From positions 1 to 45,395 of the forward strand of contig NZ_BMMK01000041.1 in the NCBI RefSeq assembly GCF_014645795.1: a stretch of 45,395 nt of DNA, given 5' to 3'. Under the pieces are notes generated by a model that saw nothing but the letters and a program-made list of their open reading frames with translations, had not been told where the DNA came from and ran no database searches. The stretch comes from Longimycelium tulufanense. Lineage in GTDB: Bacteria; Actinomycetota; Actinomycetes; Mycobacteriales; Pseudonocardiaceae. Below, in pieces: positions 38,477 through 45,395 of the stretch. A program made the translations under genes and the position numbers. Positions within the stretch are counted from its first letter, which is position 1, and each line of letters opens with the position of its first letter.

Positions 38477-41019
38477 CGCTGGCCGAGTTGCTGCCGCGGT
38501 TCGAGGGCGCGGAGCCATCCGGCGATGGCTTCCTGGCCTTCTGCCCCGCCCATCCGGACAAGGAGGGCGGGCGGCGGTCGCTGCGGATCGCCCTCGGGGA
38601 GGGCGGCACGGTGCTGCTGAAGTGCCGCAGCCAGGATTGCGCCAAGAAGGACATCCTCGCCGCGGCTGGTCTGCGGTGGTCGGACCTGTTCGATGTGGAG
38701 CCCGGTGACCTTCCGGTCCGCCCGGCGAACACGACCACTAGGCCGGTGAGCGTGTCGGACCAGATCGCGCTCGCCCTCTACATGGAGGAGTGCGCCGAGC
38801 GACTGTTCACCGACACTCCCGAGGCAAGGCAAGCACGGGCATATGTGGCCCGCCGGTTCGGGCTGGACGAGGCCACGCTGCGGCGACTCGGGATCGGCGT
38901 CGACCCCGGCGGAGACGCAGCGGTCTTCCCCTACCTCACCGACCCGTACCGGGCGGTGCACCGCTTGGTGGTGCCGTTCCGAGACCTGGCGGGGGTTCCG
39001 CGGGGCGTGCAGGGGCGGGCGTTGTACGAGCATCCGGTGCGCTGGTGCGGCGCGGCCAACCCGGAGGACGCGGCGTGGCAGCGCTGGGCATGGTTTCCCG
39101 CGGAGACGGGCCTGGACACCGTCGTCTTCTGCGAGGGGCCGGGGGATGCGCTCACCGTCTGCGGCGCCGGAGTAGACGCGGTCGGGATTCGCGGTGCCGC
39201 GCTGGGCAACGCCGAGATCGTGCGCGAGCTGGTCGAGTGGCTACGTCGTCACCAGCGTCGCGTGGTGGTGCTCGGCGATCGGGACGCCAGCGGGGACGCG
39301 TTCGCGCAGCGTCTGGGCGAGGCGTTCCGGGAGTACGACCTGGCGGTGTTCCGCGCGAGGGTGCCCGCCGACGTGACGGATGCCGACGTCAGCGGGTGGT
39401 ACGAAGCCCGCCCGGAATCCTTTGCCGCCGAGTTCTACGCCGCCCTGGAGGCGGCCGAGCCGATCGAGGCCGCCACGGGTGAGCCGGTGACGCCGCACCG
39501 GTACGCGCCCACCGACCTGGGCAACGCTGAGCGGTTGCGGGACGAGTTGGGCAGCACCGTGCTGTATGTCCGTGATGTCGGCTGGCATCTGTGGGACGGC
39601 CGGGTCTACCGGGCGGGAGCGGACGCCACGGTGCGCCAAGCCGCGCACGAGGTGGGCCGCCAGCTCGCCGTCGAGGCCGCCACCGCCACCATCACCCTGG
39701 ACAACGGCAACCGCGTCAGCGATCGGGGCGCGATGCGCCACGCCCAGTATTCGCAGGGCTCCCGGGGGATCGACGCCATGCTGCGCGAGTTGACTGTCCT
39801 GCCCGGGGTCGGGTGTGCGGTGGAGGACTTGGACCGCCACCGGCACCTGCTCGCCGTTCGCAACGGGGTCGTAGACCTGCATACCGGGGCGCTGCTGCCG
39901 CACGACCAGCGCTACCGCCAGACTCAGGCCCTGGACCTCGACTACGACCCCGACGCCTCCTGCCCGCGCTGGGAACAGTTCCTCGCCGAGGTCTTCCCCG
40001 ACCAGCCCGAGATGCCCGGCTACCTGCAACGTCTGGTCGGCTACTCGATCACCGGGGAGACCAGTGAGCAGTGCTTCATCTGCTGCGTGGGCCGTGGCGC
40101 CAACGGCAAGTCGGTGCTACTGTCCGCGCTCGAACATGTGTTCGATTCTATCACGCAGGTGACGCCGTTCAGCACGTTCGAGGCCAGGCAGTCAGGAGGC
40201 ATCCCCAATGATCTTGCTGCGCTCCGCGGGAGTCGGCTCGTCCTCGCATCCGAGGGCACGGCGGGGCGCGCCATGGACGAGGCGGTCCTCAAGCGACTGA
40301 CCGGCCAGGACAAGATCACCGCGCGGTTCCTGCGTAAGGAGTTCTTCTCCTTCACGCCCACCTTCACGCTGTGGCTGGCGTCCAATTATCGGCCCAAGTT
40401 CCGGGGCCAAGACGAGGGCCTGTGGCGCCGCGTCAAGCTGCTGTACTTCCAGCGGTACTTCGCTCCTCACGAGCGTGATCAACATCTCGCGGAAAGATTG
40501 CGCACAGAAGCACCCGGAATACTAGCGTGGTGCGTTCGTGGAGCTACGGAATGGTACCGAGAGGGGTTGAGAGAACCAGCCACCGTCACCAACGCTGTCC
40601 GGGAGTTCCGCGCGCAGAGTGACCACCTCCACGGGTTCTTCCCGGGAGTGCTGGAGCCCGTGCCGCGCGCGACACCGCGAGCGAAGGTTCGCCGCGCCGA
40701 GGTCTACACCCGTTATCGGGAATGGATGGACAGCACCGGCCGTGGCCGTGACGCCTGGGGGAAGCAAACCCTGTTCGAGGGCCTGCGGGAACGTGGGCTG
40801 ACCGAAGCCCGTGACGCATCGGGGTTCCACTTCCTCGACGTGCGCTGGGCCGCCGACCCCGAACTGGTCGCCGCCCGTCACCTCGACGCCGTCGCCGGCC
40901 GTGCCACCGGTGACCGTGATCACGATGACGAGGTGCGTGCGTACATCCCCCGGCAAGCCGCACCCAGTTCGAGGAGCGAGGACCATGTTCGCGTCATCTT
41001 TGAAGAGAGGAATTCGTGA
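38473..41019 (+). CDS. primase-helicase (TOPRIM plus D5/SF3)
   Basis: An 848-aa fusion. Residues 1-75 hold a CHC2-type zinc site (FCPAHPDKEGG, LKCRSQDC). Residues about 140-290 are a TOPRIM-type primase region (VFCEGPGDALTV, VVVLGDRDASGDAF). Residues about 290-480 are a D5_N-like linker domain with VGWHLWDGRVY. Residues about 540-720 are an SF3 helicase core: Walker A VGRGANGKSVLL, Walker B LRGSRLVLASEG and the sensor region FTLWLASNY, and a C-terminal wing. It lays primers and unwinds DNA for phage replication together with the family A polymerase. The start GTG 38473 overlaps the resolvase stop; GGGAGG precedes it. Confidence 0.9.
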   Translation: MTLAELLPRFEGAEPSGDGFLAFCPAHPDKEGGRRSLRIALGEGGTVLLKCRSQDCAKKDILAAAGLRWSDLFDVEPGDLPVRPANTTTRPVSVSDQIALALYMEECAERLFTDTPEARQARAYVARRFGLDEATLRRLGIGVDPGGDAAVFPYLTDPYRAVHRLVVPFRDLAGVPRGVQGRALYEHPVRWCGAANPEDAAWQRWAWFPAETGLDTVVFCEGPGDALTVCGAGVDAVGIRGAALGNAEIVRELVEWLRRHQRRVVVLGDRDASGDAFAQRLGEAFREYDLAVFRARVPADVTDADVSGWYEARPESFAAEFYAALEAAEPIEAATGEPVTPHRYAPTDLGNAERLRDELGSTVLYVRDVGWHLWDGRVYRAGADATVRQAAHEVGRQLAVEAATATITLDNGNRVSDRGAMRHAQYSQGSRGIDAMLRELTVLPGVGCAVEDLDRHRHLLAVRNGVVDLHTGALLPHDQRYRQTQALDLDYDPDASCPRWEQFLAEVFPDQPEMPGYLQRLVGYSITGETSEQCFICCVGRGANGKSVLLSALEHVFDSITQVTPFSTFEARQSGGIPNDLAALRGSRLVLASEGTAGRAMDEAVLKRLTGQDKITARFLRKEFFSFTPTFTLWLASNYRPKFRGQDEGLWRRVKLLYFQRYFAPHERDQHLAERLRTEAPGILAWCVRGATEWYREGLREPATVTNAVREFRAQSDHLHGFFPGVLEPVPRATPRAKVRRAEVYTRYREWMDSTGRGRDAWGKQTLFEGLRERGLTEARDASGFHFLDVRWAADPELVAARHLDAVAGRATGDRDHDDEVRAYIPRQAAPSSRSEDHVRVIFEERNS

Positions 41020-41441
41020 CCACTGACGCCGCCGTGCCCAGAGAGGAACCGACCCGGGAAGAGGGCGTCGCGCTGCCCCTACCGCGCCGCACAGCGGAGC
41101 GGGCCGCGCTGACGATCCGCGAGGTCATCACCGGGTTGGCACAGCGGGAACACCAGGCCGAGTGCAACACCGTCGGCGACCTGGAGCACTTTGACTCCAA
41201 CGGTACGCCGATCTCGGCCACCGGACACATCCTGACTGAACTGGGAGTGGCCGCGTCAGAGATCAACGACACCGAGCCAGTGGCGCGACAACTGTCCAAT
41301 CTGGACATCGACACGTTGGCAGTGATCAACGTGGTCGAGTCGGTGGAGTACGAGGGTCGATCCGCCCACGAGCTGGATCTTGCCGCCTACGCGGCCACGC
41401 AGGCGCTTGAGTTCGTGCGGGAGTGGGAGGGCCGAGCGTGA
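41016..41441 (+). CDS. hypothetical replication-block protein, 141 aa
   Basis: The GTG at 41016 overlaps the primase stop and the stop overlaps the polymerase GTG (GTGA both times), so it is translated together with both. The protein is acidic and helical: RTAERAALTIREVITGLAQR, then NGTPISATGHILTELGVAAS and a C-terminal helix with YAATQALEFVREWEG. No domain recognised. Position suggests a replication accessory factor. Confidence 0.6.
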   Translation: MTTDAAVPREEPTREEGVALPLPRRTAERAALTIREVITGLAQREHQAECNTVGDLEHFDSNGTPISATGHILTELGVAASEINDTEPVARQLSNLDIDTLAVINVVESVEYEGRSAHELDLAAYAATQALEFVREWEGRA

Positions 41442-43246
41442 AGGTCCTTCCGCATCGCGTCGCCGGTCAGCCTGTTCAGGTGCGGGTGTTGGAGTCGAGG
41501 GACGACACCGCGGAGGTGCTGCACTTCGCGGCCTCCCGCGAGAGGCTGGCCATCGATACCGAGACCACGGGTCTGGACATCTACCACCCGGACTTCCGCG
41601 TGCGGCTCGTACAGCTCGGCGACACTGACCGCGCCTACGTGGTCCCCGTCGAGCGTGGCTTCGGTGACGTCGCCGAGGAAGCCCTGCGGCTGACTCACCA
41701 AGCCATCTGCCACAACGCCACCTTCGACGTCCTGGCACTGGATCGGGCAGGCATGGCCGACTACGACGAGCTGGTCCCAAAGGTGGTGGACACACGGATC
41801 ACGGCGCACCTGCTCGACCCGCGGGCACAGTCCGAAGGCGGTGTGGGGCACGGCCTTAAGCCACTGTCGGAGTCTTATGTGGATGCTGAGGCTCCGGACA
41901 CACAGAAGGATCTCCATGATGTGTTCCGGACCGAAGGGCTCAAGGTGGACGAGGGCTTCGCCCGCATCGACCTCGACCACCCCATCTACCTGTTATATGC
42001 CGGGCTCGATGTGATCCTGACCAGCCGTCTCCACCGGGTGCTGTCCCGGGAGATGACCCGGCGGGGGTTCGAGCGATTGTGTTCCTTCGAGCACGAAGTT
42101 CAGCGACTGCTGGGGCGTTTGGAACGCCGTGGCTTCCGGCTCGACGTGCCCTACGCCCAGGACCTGGTCGGCAATCTCGCCGAGCAGGCCGCAGAGGGCC
42201 GCCGGATCGCCTCGACCTACGGTGTGGAGAACATCGGCTCCACCCGGCAAATCGCCGCGGCGCTTCAGGAATTGGGGGCGGAGCTGACCGAGCGAACGCC
42301 CTCGGGTGCATGGCAGGTCGACAAGGCCGTCCTTTCCACTCTCGAACACCGCGACGATGCGGCGGGTCGGCTCGCCCGAGGCGTCATGCAGGCCAAGCGG
42401 GCCGAGAAGTGGTCCACCGCCTACGCCCAGGCCATGCTCGATCTGCGCGACAGCAACGACCGCGTGCACGCCAAGCTCAACGGGTTGCAGGCCCGCACCG
42501 CCCGCATGTCCGTCGCTCGGCCGCCACTCCAGCAACTCCCCTCCGGGGACTGGACGATCCGACGCTGTGTGGTCGCCGATCCCGGGCACATCATCGTGGC
42601 CGCCGACTACTCCCAGGTCGAGCTGCGCGTCCTGGCCGCTCTGTCCGGCGAGAGGAACATGACCGAGGCCATCCTGCGCGGAGACGACCTGCACGACACC
42701 ACCGCGCGCCTGATCTGGGGTGAGCAGTTCACCAAGGCCCAACGCAAGATCGCCAAGGCAGGGAACTTCCTTACCGTCTACGGCGGCGGCGCGGCTACCC
42801 TGGCCCGCAACGCCGGCATCGACCCCAGCACGGCGAGCACGTTCCTCAGCGACTTCCGCACCGCCTACCCCGGGGTGAAGCGCTACGCCCGCTCGCTGGA
42901 GATCAATGCCCTCTACGGCGAAGACCGGGCAGTCGTCACGCCGACCGGACGGCGGCTGCCCCTGGACGGCGACCGGATGTACGCGGCACTGAACTACGTG
43001 ATCCAGTCCACCGCCCGGGACCTGCTCGCCGAAGCGCTGCTGCGCCTGGAAGACACTGGCCTCGGTGACTACCTGCTGCTGCCCGTCCACGACGAGGTCA
43101 TCGCCCAAGCCCCGACGAACCAGGCTGAGGAGGTCGCTCACGAGATTGGGAAGGTGATGTCCACCAGCCTGCACGGCATCCCCATCGACGCCGAGGGAGA
43201 GGTCTACGGCCCCTCCTGGGGCCATGGCTACGGCGCGCCGTTGTAA
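41438..43246 (+). CDS. family A DNA polymerase with 3'-5' exonuclease
   Basis: The 602-aa enzyme has a DnaQ-like exonuclease domain (residues about 20-200): Exo I LAIDTETTGLD, Exo II CHNATFDVLALD, and a C-terminal ExoIII-like YLLYAGLDVIL. The polymerase domain follows with motif A VAADYSQVELRVLAALSG, motif B QRKIAKAGNFLTVYGGG and motif C LLPVHDEVI. It is shorter than bacterial Pol I because the 5'-nuclease domain is missing, as usual for phages. GTG 41438 is coupled to the previous gene. It is the phage's replicative polymerase. Confidence 0.93.
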   Translation: MKVLPHRVAGQPVQVRVLESRDDTAEVLHFAASRERLAIDTETTGLDIYHPDFRVRLVQLGDTDRAYVVPVERGFGDVAEEALRLTHQAICHNATFDVLALDRAGMADYDELVPKVVDTRITAHLLDPRAQSEGGVGHGLKPLSESYVDAEAPDTQKDLHDVFRTEGLKVDEGFARIDLDHPIYLLYAGLDVILTSRLHRVLSREMTRRGFERLCSFEHEVQRLLGRLERRGFRLDVPYAQDLVGNLAEQAAEGRRIASTYGVENIGSTRQIAAALQELGAELTERTPSGAWQVDKAVLSTLEHRDDAAGRLARGVMQAKRAEKWSTAYAQAMLDLRDSNDRVHAKLNGLQARTARMSVARPPLQQLPSGDWTIRRCVVADPGHIIVAADYSQVELRVLAALSGERNMTEAILRGDDLHDTTARLIWGEQFTKAQRKIAKAGNFLTVYGGGAATLARNAGIDPSTASTFLSDFRTAYPGVKRYARSLEINALYGEDRAVVTPTGRRLPLDGDRMYAALNYVIQSTARDLLAEALLRLEDTGLGDYLLLPVHDEVIAQAPTNQAEEVAHEIGKVMSTSLHGIPIDAEGEVYGPSWGHGYGAPL

Positions 43247-43258
43247 TGAACTTTACAG
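43241..43258 (-). promoter_or_regulatory. 18-bp dyad across the polA/HNH junction
   Basis: TTGTAATGAACTTTACAG overlaps the polymerase stop (TAA) and the ATG of the HNH gene. On the minus strand it reads CTGTAAAGTTCATTACAA, matching the site at 44769 at 15 of 18 positions. Because it lies in coding sequence the match could be partly chance, but a repressor bound here would act as a roadblock at the gene junction. Confidence 0.4.
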
Positions 43259-43656
43259 TCCTTGAGGGACTGCTGACGCGCACCGTGCCCGGCCCCGGCG
43301 GCTGTCTGTTGTGGACGGGAGCCCGCAACACCAAGGGCTACCCCTACGTCCGCCACGCCGGCCGCATGGTCGGCGCCCACCGCCTGGCCTATGTCCTCAC
43401 CCGTGGCGATCTCGATCCCGCGGACGCGGTGCACCACCGCTGTGGCGTCCCGTCCTGCATCAATCCCCATCACCTCCAGGCCAGCACCCATGTCCACAAC
43501 GCCATCGACATGCACGCCCGACGGGCGCTGGAACAACGCATCGCCGATCTCGAACGAGCGCTGCGGATCCACGCCCCCAACCATCCCCTGCTCCACCACA
43601 CCGAAATCTCCGAGGAGGAGTTCCGTGAACCGGACGTCATCGACCCCACTGACTGA
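43246..43656 (+). CDS. HNH endonuclease (HNH_3 type)
   Basis: The 136-aa product has the HNH_3 pattern: CLLWTGARNTKGYPYVRHAG, AHRLAYVL, DAVHHRCGVPSCINPHHLQA and a C-terminal helix. The His pair in VHHRC, the Asn in CINPHH and the last His are the active residues. Such proteins in phages are commonly homing-type nucleases next to DNA polymerase genes. Its ATG overlaps the polymerase stop (TAATG), so it is not an inserted intron. Confidence 0.85.
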   Translation: MNFTVLEGLLTRTVPGPGGCLLWTGARNTKGYPYVRHAGRMVGAHRLAYVLTRGDLDPADAVHHRCGVPSCINPHHLQASTHVHNAIDMHARRALEQRIADLERALRIHAPNHPLLHHTEISEEEFREPDVIDPTD

Positions 43657-43954
43657 TCTGGCAGCCCAGATCGCCACCGAAGCCGCCGATCTCGCTGACG
43701 CCCTCTCAACAGCGGAGGACGTTCAGTGGGAGCGACCGCCCTCCCGCCAGCCGAACAGCAGCGAGGAGGGCCGGCGCCCGATGGGACACCACACCGACCC
43801 CACCGGGGACACCGCCACCCACGAAGGACGACTGGCCCTGCGGCAGGTCATCACCCAGGCCAAGCACCTTCTCCCCCACATTCGCGTGATCGTGGCGCAG
43901 CTCCGCACCCACACCACGGACGCGATCACCCGGTGGGGCAGCTCACAAAGCTGA
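43625..43954 (+). CDS. hypothetical phage protein, 109 aa
   Basis: GTG 43625 has an excellent RBS (GAGGAGGAG, 43612-43620) and overlaps the HNH gene by 32 bp. The product has a helical N-terminus (LTDLAAQIATEAADLADAL), a polar linker and a C-terminal helix (ALRQVITQAKHLLPHIRVIV). No family recognised. The RBS and coupling make it likely real; it may be a small accessory protein of the replication block. Confidence 0.55.
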   Translation: MNRTSSTPLTDLAAQIATEAADLADALSTAEDVQWERPPSRQPNSSEEGRRPMGHHTDPTGDTATHEGRLALRQVITQAKHLLPHIRVIVAQLRTHTTDAITRWGSSQS

Positions 43955-44030
43955 TCTTTCCCCAACCCGTGGCCGCCCACCCCATTTCCTGATCACCACA
44001 GCAATCGACACGAAGGAGAGACCTCAGACC

Positions 44031-44774
44031 GTGAGCACCCTGGCCGAGTTAGACGAGGGCACGCTGCTGACGCGTCACCAGGCCGGCGACCGGGCCGCCA
44101 CCGCCGAGCTGCTGCGCCGCTACACCCCGCTGTTCCAGGCCGTAGCGCGCCGGCAGATGCGCCCCCGCTCGGCCGCCTGGGACATCGACGACGGCGTATC
44201 GGAGGCCCGTATCACCTTCCTCCGCAAGCTCGCCAAACTCGACCCCGCCGCCATCACCGTCCCCGGCGCGATCGGACACCGCCTGCGCCACGACCTCTAC
44301 CAGGCCGTGGCCAAGGCATCCCTGCGCGCCTCCATCCCCGTCACCGCGCCCGGCGAAGATCTCCGCAAGGCCGCCGAAACCCTGCGCCACAACCCCGACG
44401 GTGACGTCCAGACCCACGCCGACGCTGTCGTTGACCGCCGGAAGGGGCGCGTCAGCCAGAACAAGGCGACCACACTCGTCCAGCTCCTCACCCAACCCAC
44501 CTCCGACCTCCCGGCCAGCGAGGACGCACCCCACCCCGAGGCACTGATGGTCGCGATGCCGGCCCAGACCGCCACCGCCGACGACATCCACGCACTGCGT
44601 ACCGCGCTCAACGACCTCCCCGAACGCTCCCGCGAGGTCATCGCCGCCTGGTACGGCATCGACCGCGACGAACCCGCCACCGACCGCCAGATCCAGGACC
44701 ACCTCGGGCTCTCCCGTGACCAGGTCCGCTACGCGCGCAGGCAGGGAATCGATCACTTGCGCAAGGTATTGTAA
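44031..44774 (+). CDS. phage sigma-factor-like protein
   Basis: The 247-aa protein has a sigma-70-like layout: a region-2-type helix set at residues about 8-75 (LLTRHQAGDRAATAELLRRY, WDIDDGVSEARITFLRKL), a variable middle, and a region-4-type helix-turn-helix at about 190-247 (ALNDLPERSREVIAAWYGI, then ATDRQIQDHLGLSRDQVRYA, then RRQGIDHLRKVL). It may direct host RNA polymerase to phage promoters. It starts at GTG 44031, 10 nt after AAGGAGAG. It could also be an ECF-type regulator acquired from a host. Confidence 0.75.
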   Translation: MSTLAELDEGTLLTRHQAGDRAATAELLRRYTPLFQAVARRQMRPRSAAWDIDDGVSEARITFLRKLAKLDPAAITVPGAIGHRLRHDLYQAVAKASLRASIPVTAPGEDLRKAAETLRHNPDGDVQTHADAVVDRRKGRVSQNKATTLVQLLTQPTSDLPASEDAPHPEALMVAMPAQTATADDIHALRTALNDLPERSREVIAAWYGIDRDEPATDRQIQDHLGLSRDQVRYARRQGIDHLRKVL

Positions 44775-44786
44775 AGTACATAACAA
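44769..44786 (+). promoter_or_regulatory. 18-bp operator-like dyad after the sigma-like gene
   Basis: TTGTAAAGTACATAACAA overlaps the stop of the sigma-like gene and precedes the membrane protein gene by 54 bp. It matches the promoter-overlapping dyad at 35141 at 15 of 18 positions (consensus TTGTAAnGTACnTTACAA). It is probably bound by the same regulator. Confidence 0.5.
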
Positions 44787-44839
44787 CCGGCTCGACAACG
44801 ACGGTGCCCACAGGAGAGCAGTCGATCAAGATGTAGAGC

Positions 44840-45274
44840 GTGAGACGACTCAACCGCACCGAGCGCATCGCCATCCTCACCCCCGTTGCCCTCCTGGCGG
44901 CGGGGGTTCTGCTGTATGCCCTGTGGCCCGACAGCCCAGGTGAACTGACTCCCCTCAAGACAGCCGAGTACGGACCGGAAGACACCAAGCTCAAGGCTCA
45001 TCTGGACACCCTCAGCGCACTGGAGTGGTACCCCCACCTCCGCACCGTCCACACCGCGTCGAACGGAATGACCACCGCCCGCACCGACTGGGCCAACAAC
45101 CCAGACAACCGCCGAGCGGCCGTCCATCTCTGCGAGGTCCTCGGGAGCTATCAGCTCAACGAGACCCCCGACTTCGGCGGCATCACCATCCTGGACAACG
45201 AGGACGAACCTCTGATCCACCGCTGGTCACGGGACCAGCGCTGTGACCAGGCCGTGGGCTCCGGTGTGCGCTGA
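44840..45274 (+). CDS. membrane-anchored hypothetical protein, 144 aa
   Basis: Starts at GTG 44840. Residues 1-10 are basic, followed by one hydrophobic helix (IAILTPVALLAAGVLLYALW) and a soluble, outward-facing domain with two Cys (HLCEVLG, RCDQAVG) that could form a disulfide. There is no cleavage site, so it is likely a type II membrane protein. It has no known family. Placed after the sigma-like gene and an operator dyad, it may belong to a prophage-expressed set. Confidence 0.55.
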   Translation: MRRLNRTERIAILTPVALLAAGVLLYALWPDSPGELTPLKTAEYGPEDTKLKAHLDTLSALEWYPHLRTVHTASNGMTTARTDWANNPDNRRAAVHLCEVLGSYQLNETPDFGGITILDNEDEPLIHRWSRDQRCDQAVGSGVR

Positions 45275-45301
45275 TCATCACACCCTCCCACCCCAGGCGT
45301 A

Positions 45302-45341
45302 CAGTTGCCACCAAGTTGCAACTAAGCAATCCTGGCAACTG
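45302..45341. promoter_or_regulatory. nested dyads upstream of the right-edge gene
   Basis: CAGTTGCCA (45302-45310) and TGGCAACTG (45333-45341) are perfect inverted copies, and between them AGTTGCAACT (45314-45323) is itself a perfect palindrome. The repeated core GTTGC gives four half-sites in 40 bp, typical of a GntR- or repressor-type operator. It lies in the leader of the gene that begins at 45382. Confidence 0.5.
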
Positions 45342-45381
45342 GAGCGGGGCGAGCAAGCTCAGCCAGAGGGAGGCATCAACC

Positions 45382-45395
45382 TTGGGACGCTATGT
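45382..45395 (+). CDS. start of a gene running off the right edge
   Basis: A TTG at 45382 stands 8 nt after GAGGGAGG (45366-45373), and the reading begins LGRY before the window ends. Nothing can be said about the product. The upstream palindromes suggest that it is a regulated gene; a repressor or integrase gene is possible. Confidence 0.35.

Noticed and set aside
43246-43656. HNH gene as an intron or intein insertion in the polymerase
   Set aside because: The polymerase frame is complete through motif C and its own stop, and the HNH gene begins after it.
1-45395. CRISPR arrays, tRNA or rRNA genes
   Set aside because: No regularly spaced repeats, cloverleaf-type sequence or rRNA-like segments were recognised by eye; a tRNA scan could not be run.

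Overview
The window is high-G+C actinobacterial DNA: GTG and TTG starts are frequent, stop/start overlaps of the ATGA or GTGA type are common, and host-type families such as Imm1, SCP1.201-like deaminases and XRE/TPR regulators are present. The order cannot be fixed from sequence alone. No tRNA, rRNA or CRISPR array was recognised.

The left 9.3 kb is a host-type accessory region. After a gene tail and a lower-G+C orphan (311-931) comes a compact minus-strand toxin unit: a small helical protein, an SCP1.201/DddA-like deaminase that lacks one expected zinc Cys, and an Imm1 immunity protein. Next is a divergent island. One arm (minus strand) encodes three small proteins, a SIS sugar-phosphate isomerase-like protein, a RuBisCO-like protein (form IV; loop-6 Lys replaced), a nucleotidyltransferase and a dNMP-kinase-like protein. 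The other arm (plus strand) encodes an XRE-TPR-YdcF (DUF218) fusion and a WbqC-like protein. I do not recognise this set as a described pathway; it is the best candidate for an undescribed system in the bacterial part.

From about 9.3 to 10.26 kb there is a gene-poor boundary with a 17-bp tandem repeat. The rest is one large, apparently intact siphovirus-type (HK97-fold) phage or prophage that runs off the right edge. Order: early small genes including the antirestriction protein ArdA (10.3-12.5 kb); HNH nuclease, small terminase, a PP-loop PAPS-reductase-like protein, a Bro-N/KilAC antirepressor and large terminase; portal, protease and capsid; connector and tail genes with a 1149-aa tape measure; tail tip and minor tail proteins; a lysis cassette (peptidoglycan-binding protein, membrane/coiled-coil protein, GH25 endolysin, holin); two minus-strand cargo (moron-type) genes; and a replication block (dNMP kinase, SprT-like pseudo-protease, Cas4/RecB-like nuclease, Gp3-like directionality factor, Holliday-junction-type nuclease, primase-helicase, family A DNA polymerase, HNH) with a sigma-like factor and a membrane protein. 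No integrase lies in the window.

Two phage-wide features stand out. Several late genes have no ATG, GTG or TTG start where their conserved N-termini begin and instead have a Shine-Dalgarno placed before CTG (holin, membrane/coiled-coil protein, tail-tip proteins) or ATA (endolysin). An 18-bp dyad, TTGTAAnGTACnTTACAA, occurs in three variants in the right half, one lying on the -35 and spacer of a predicted leaderless promoter, and looks like a phage operator.
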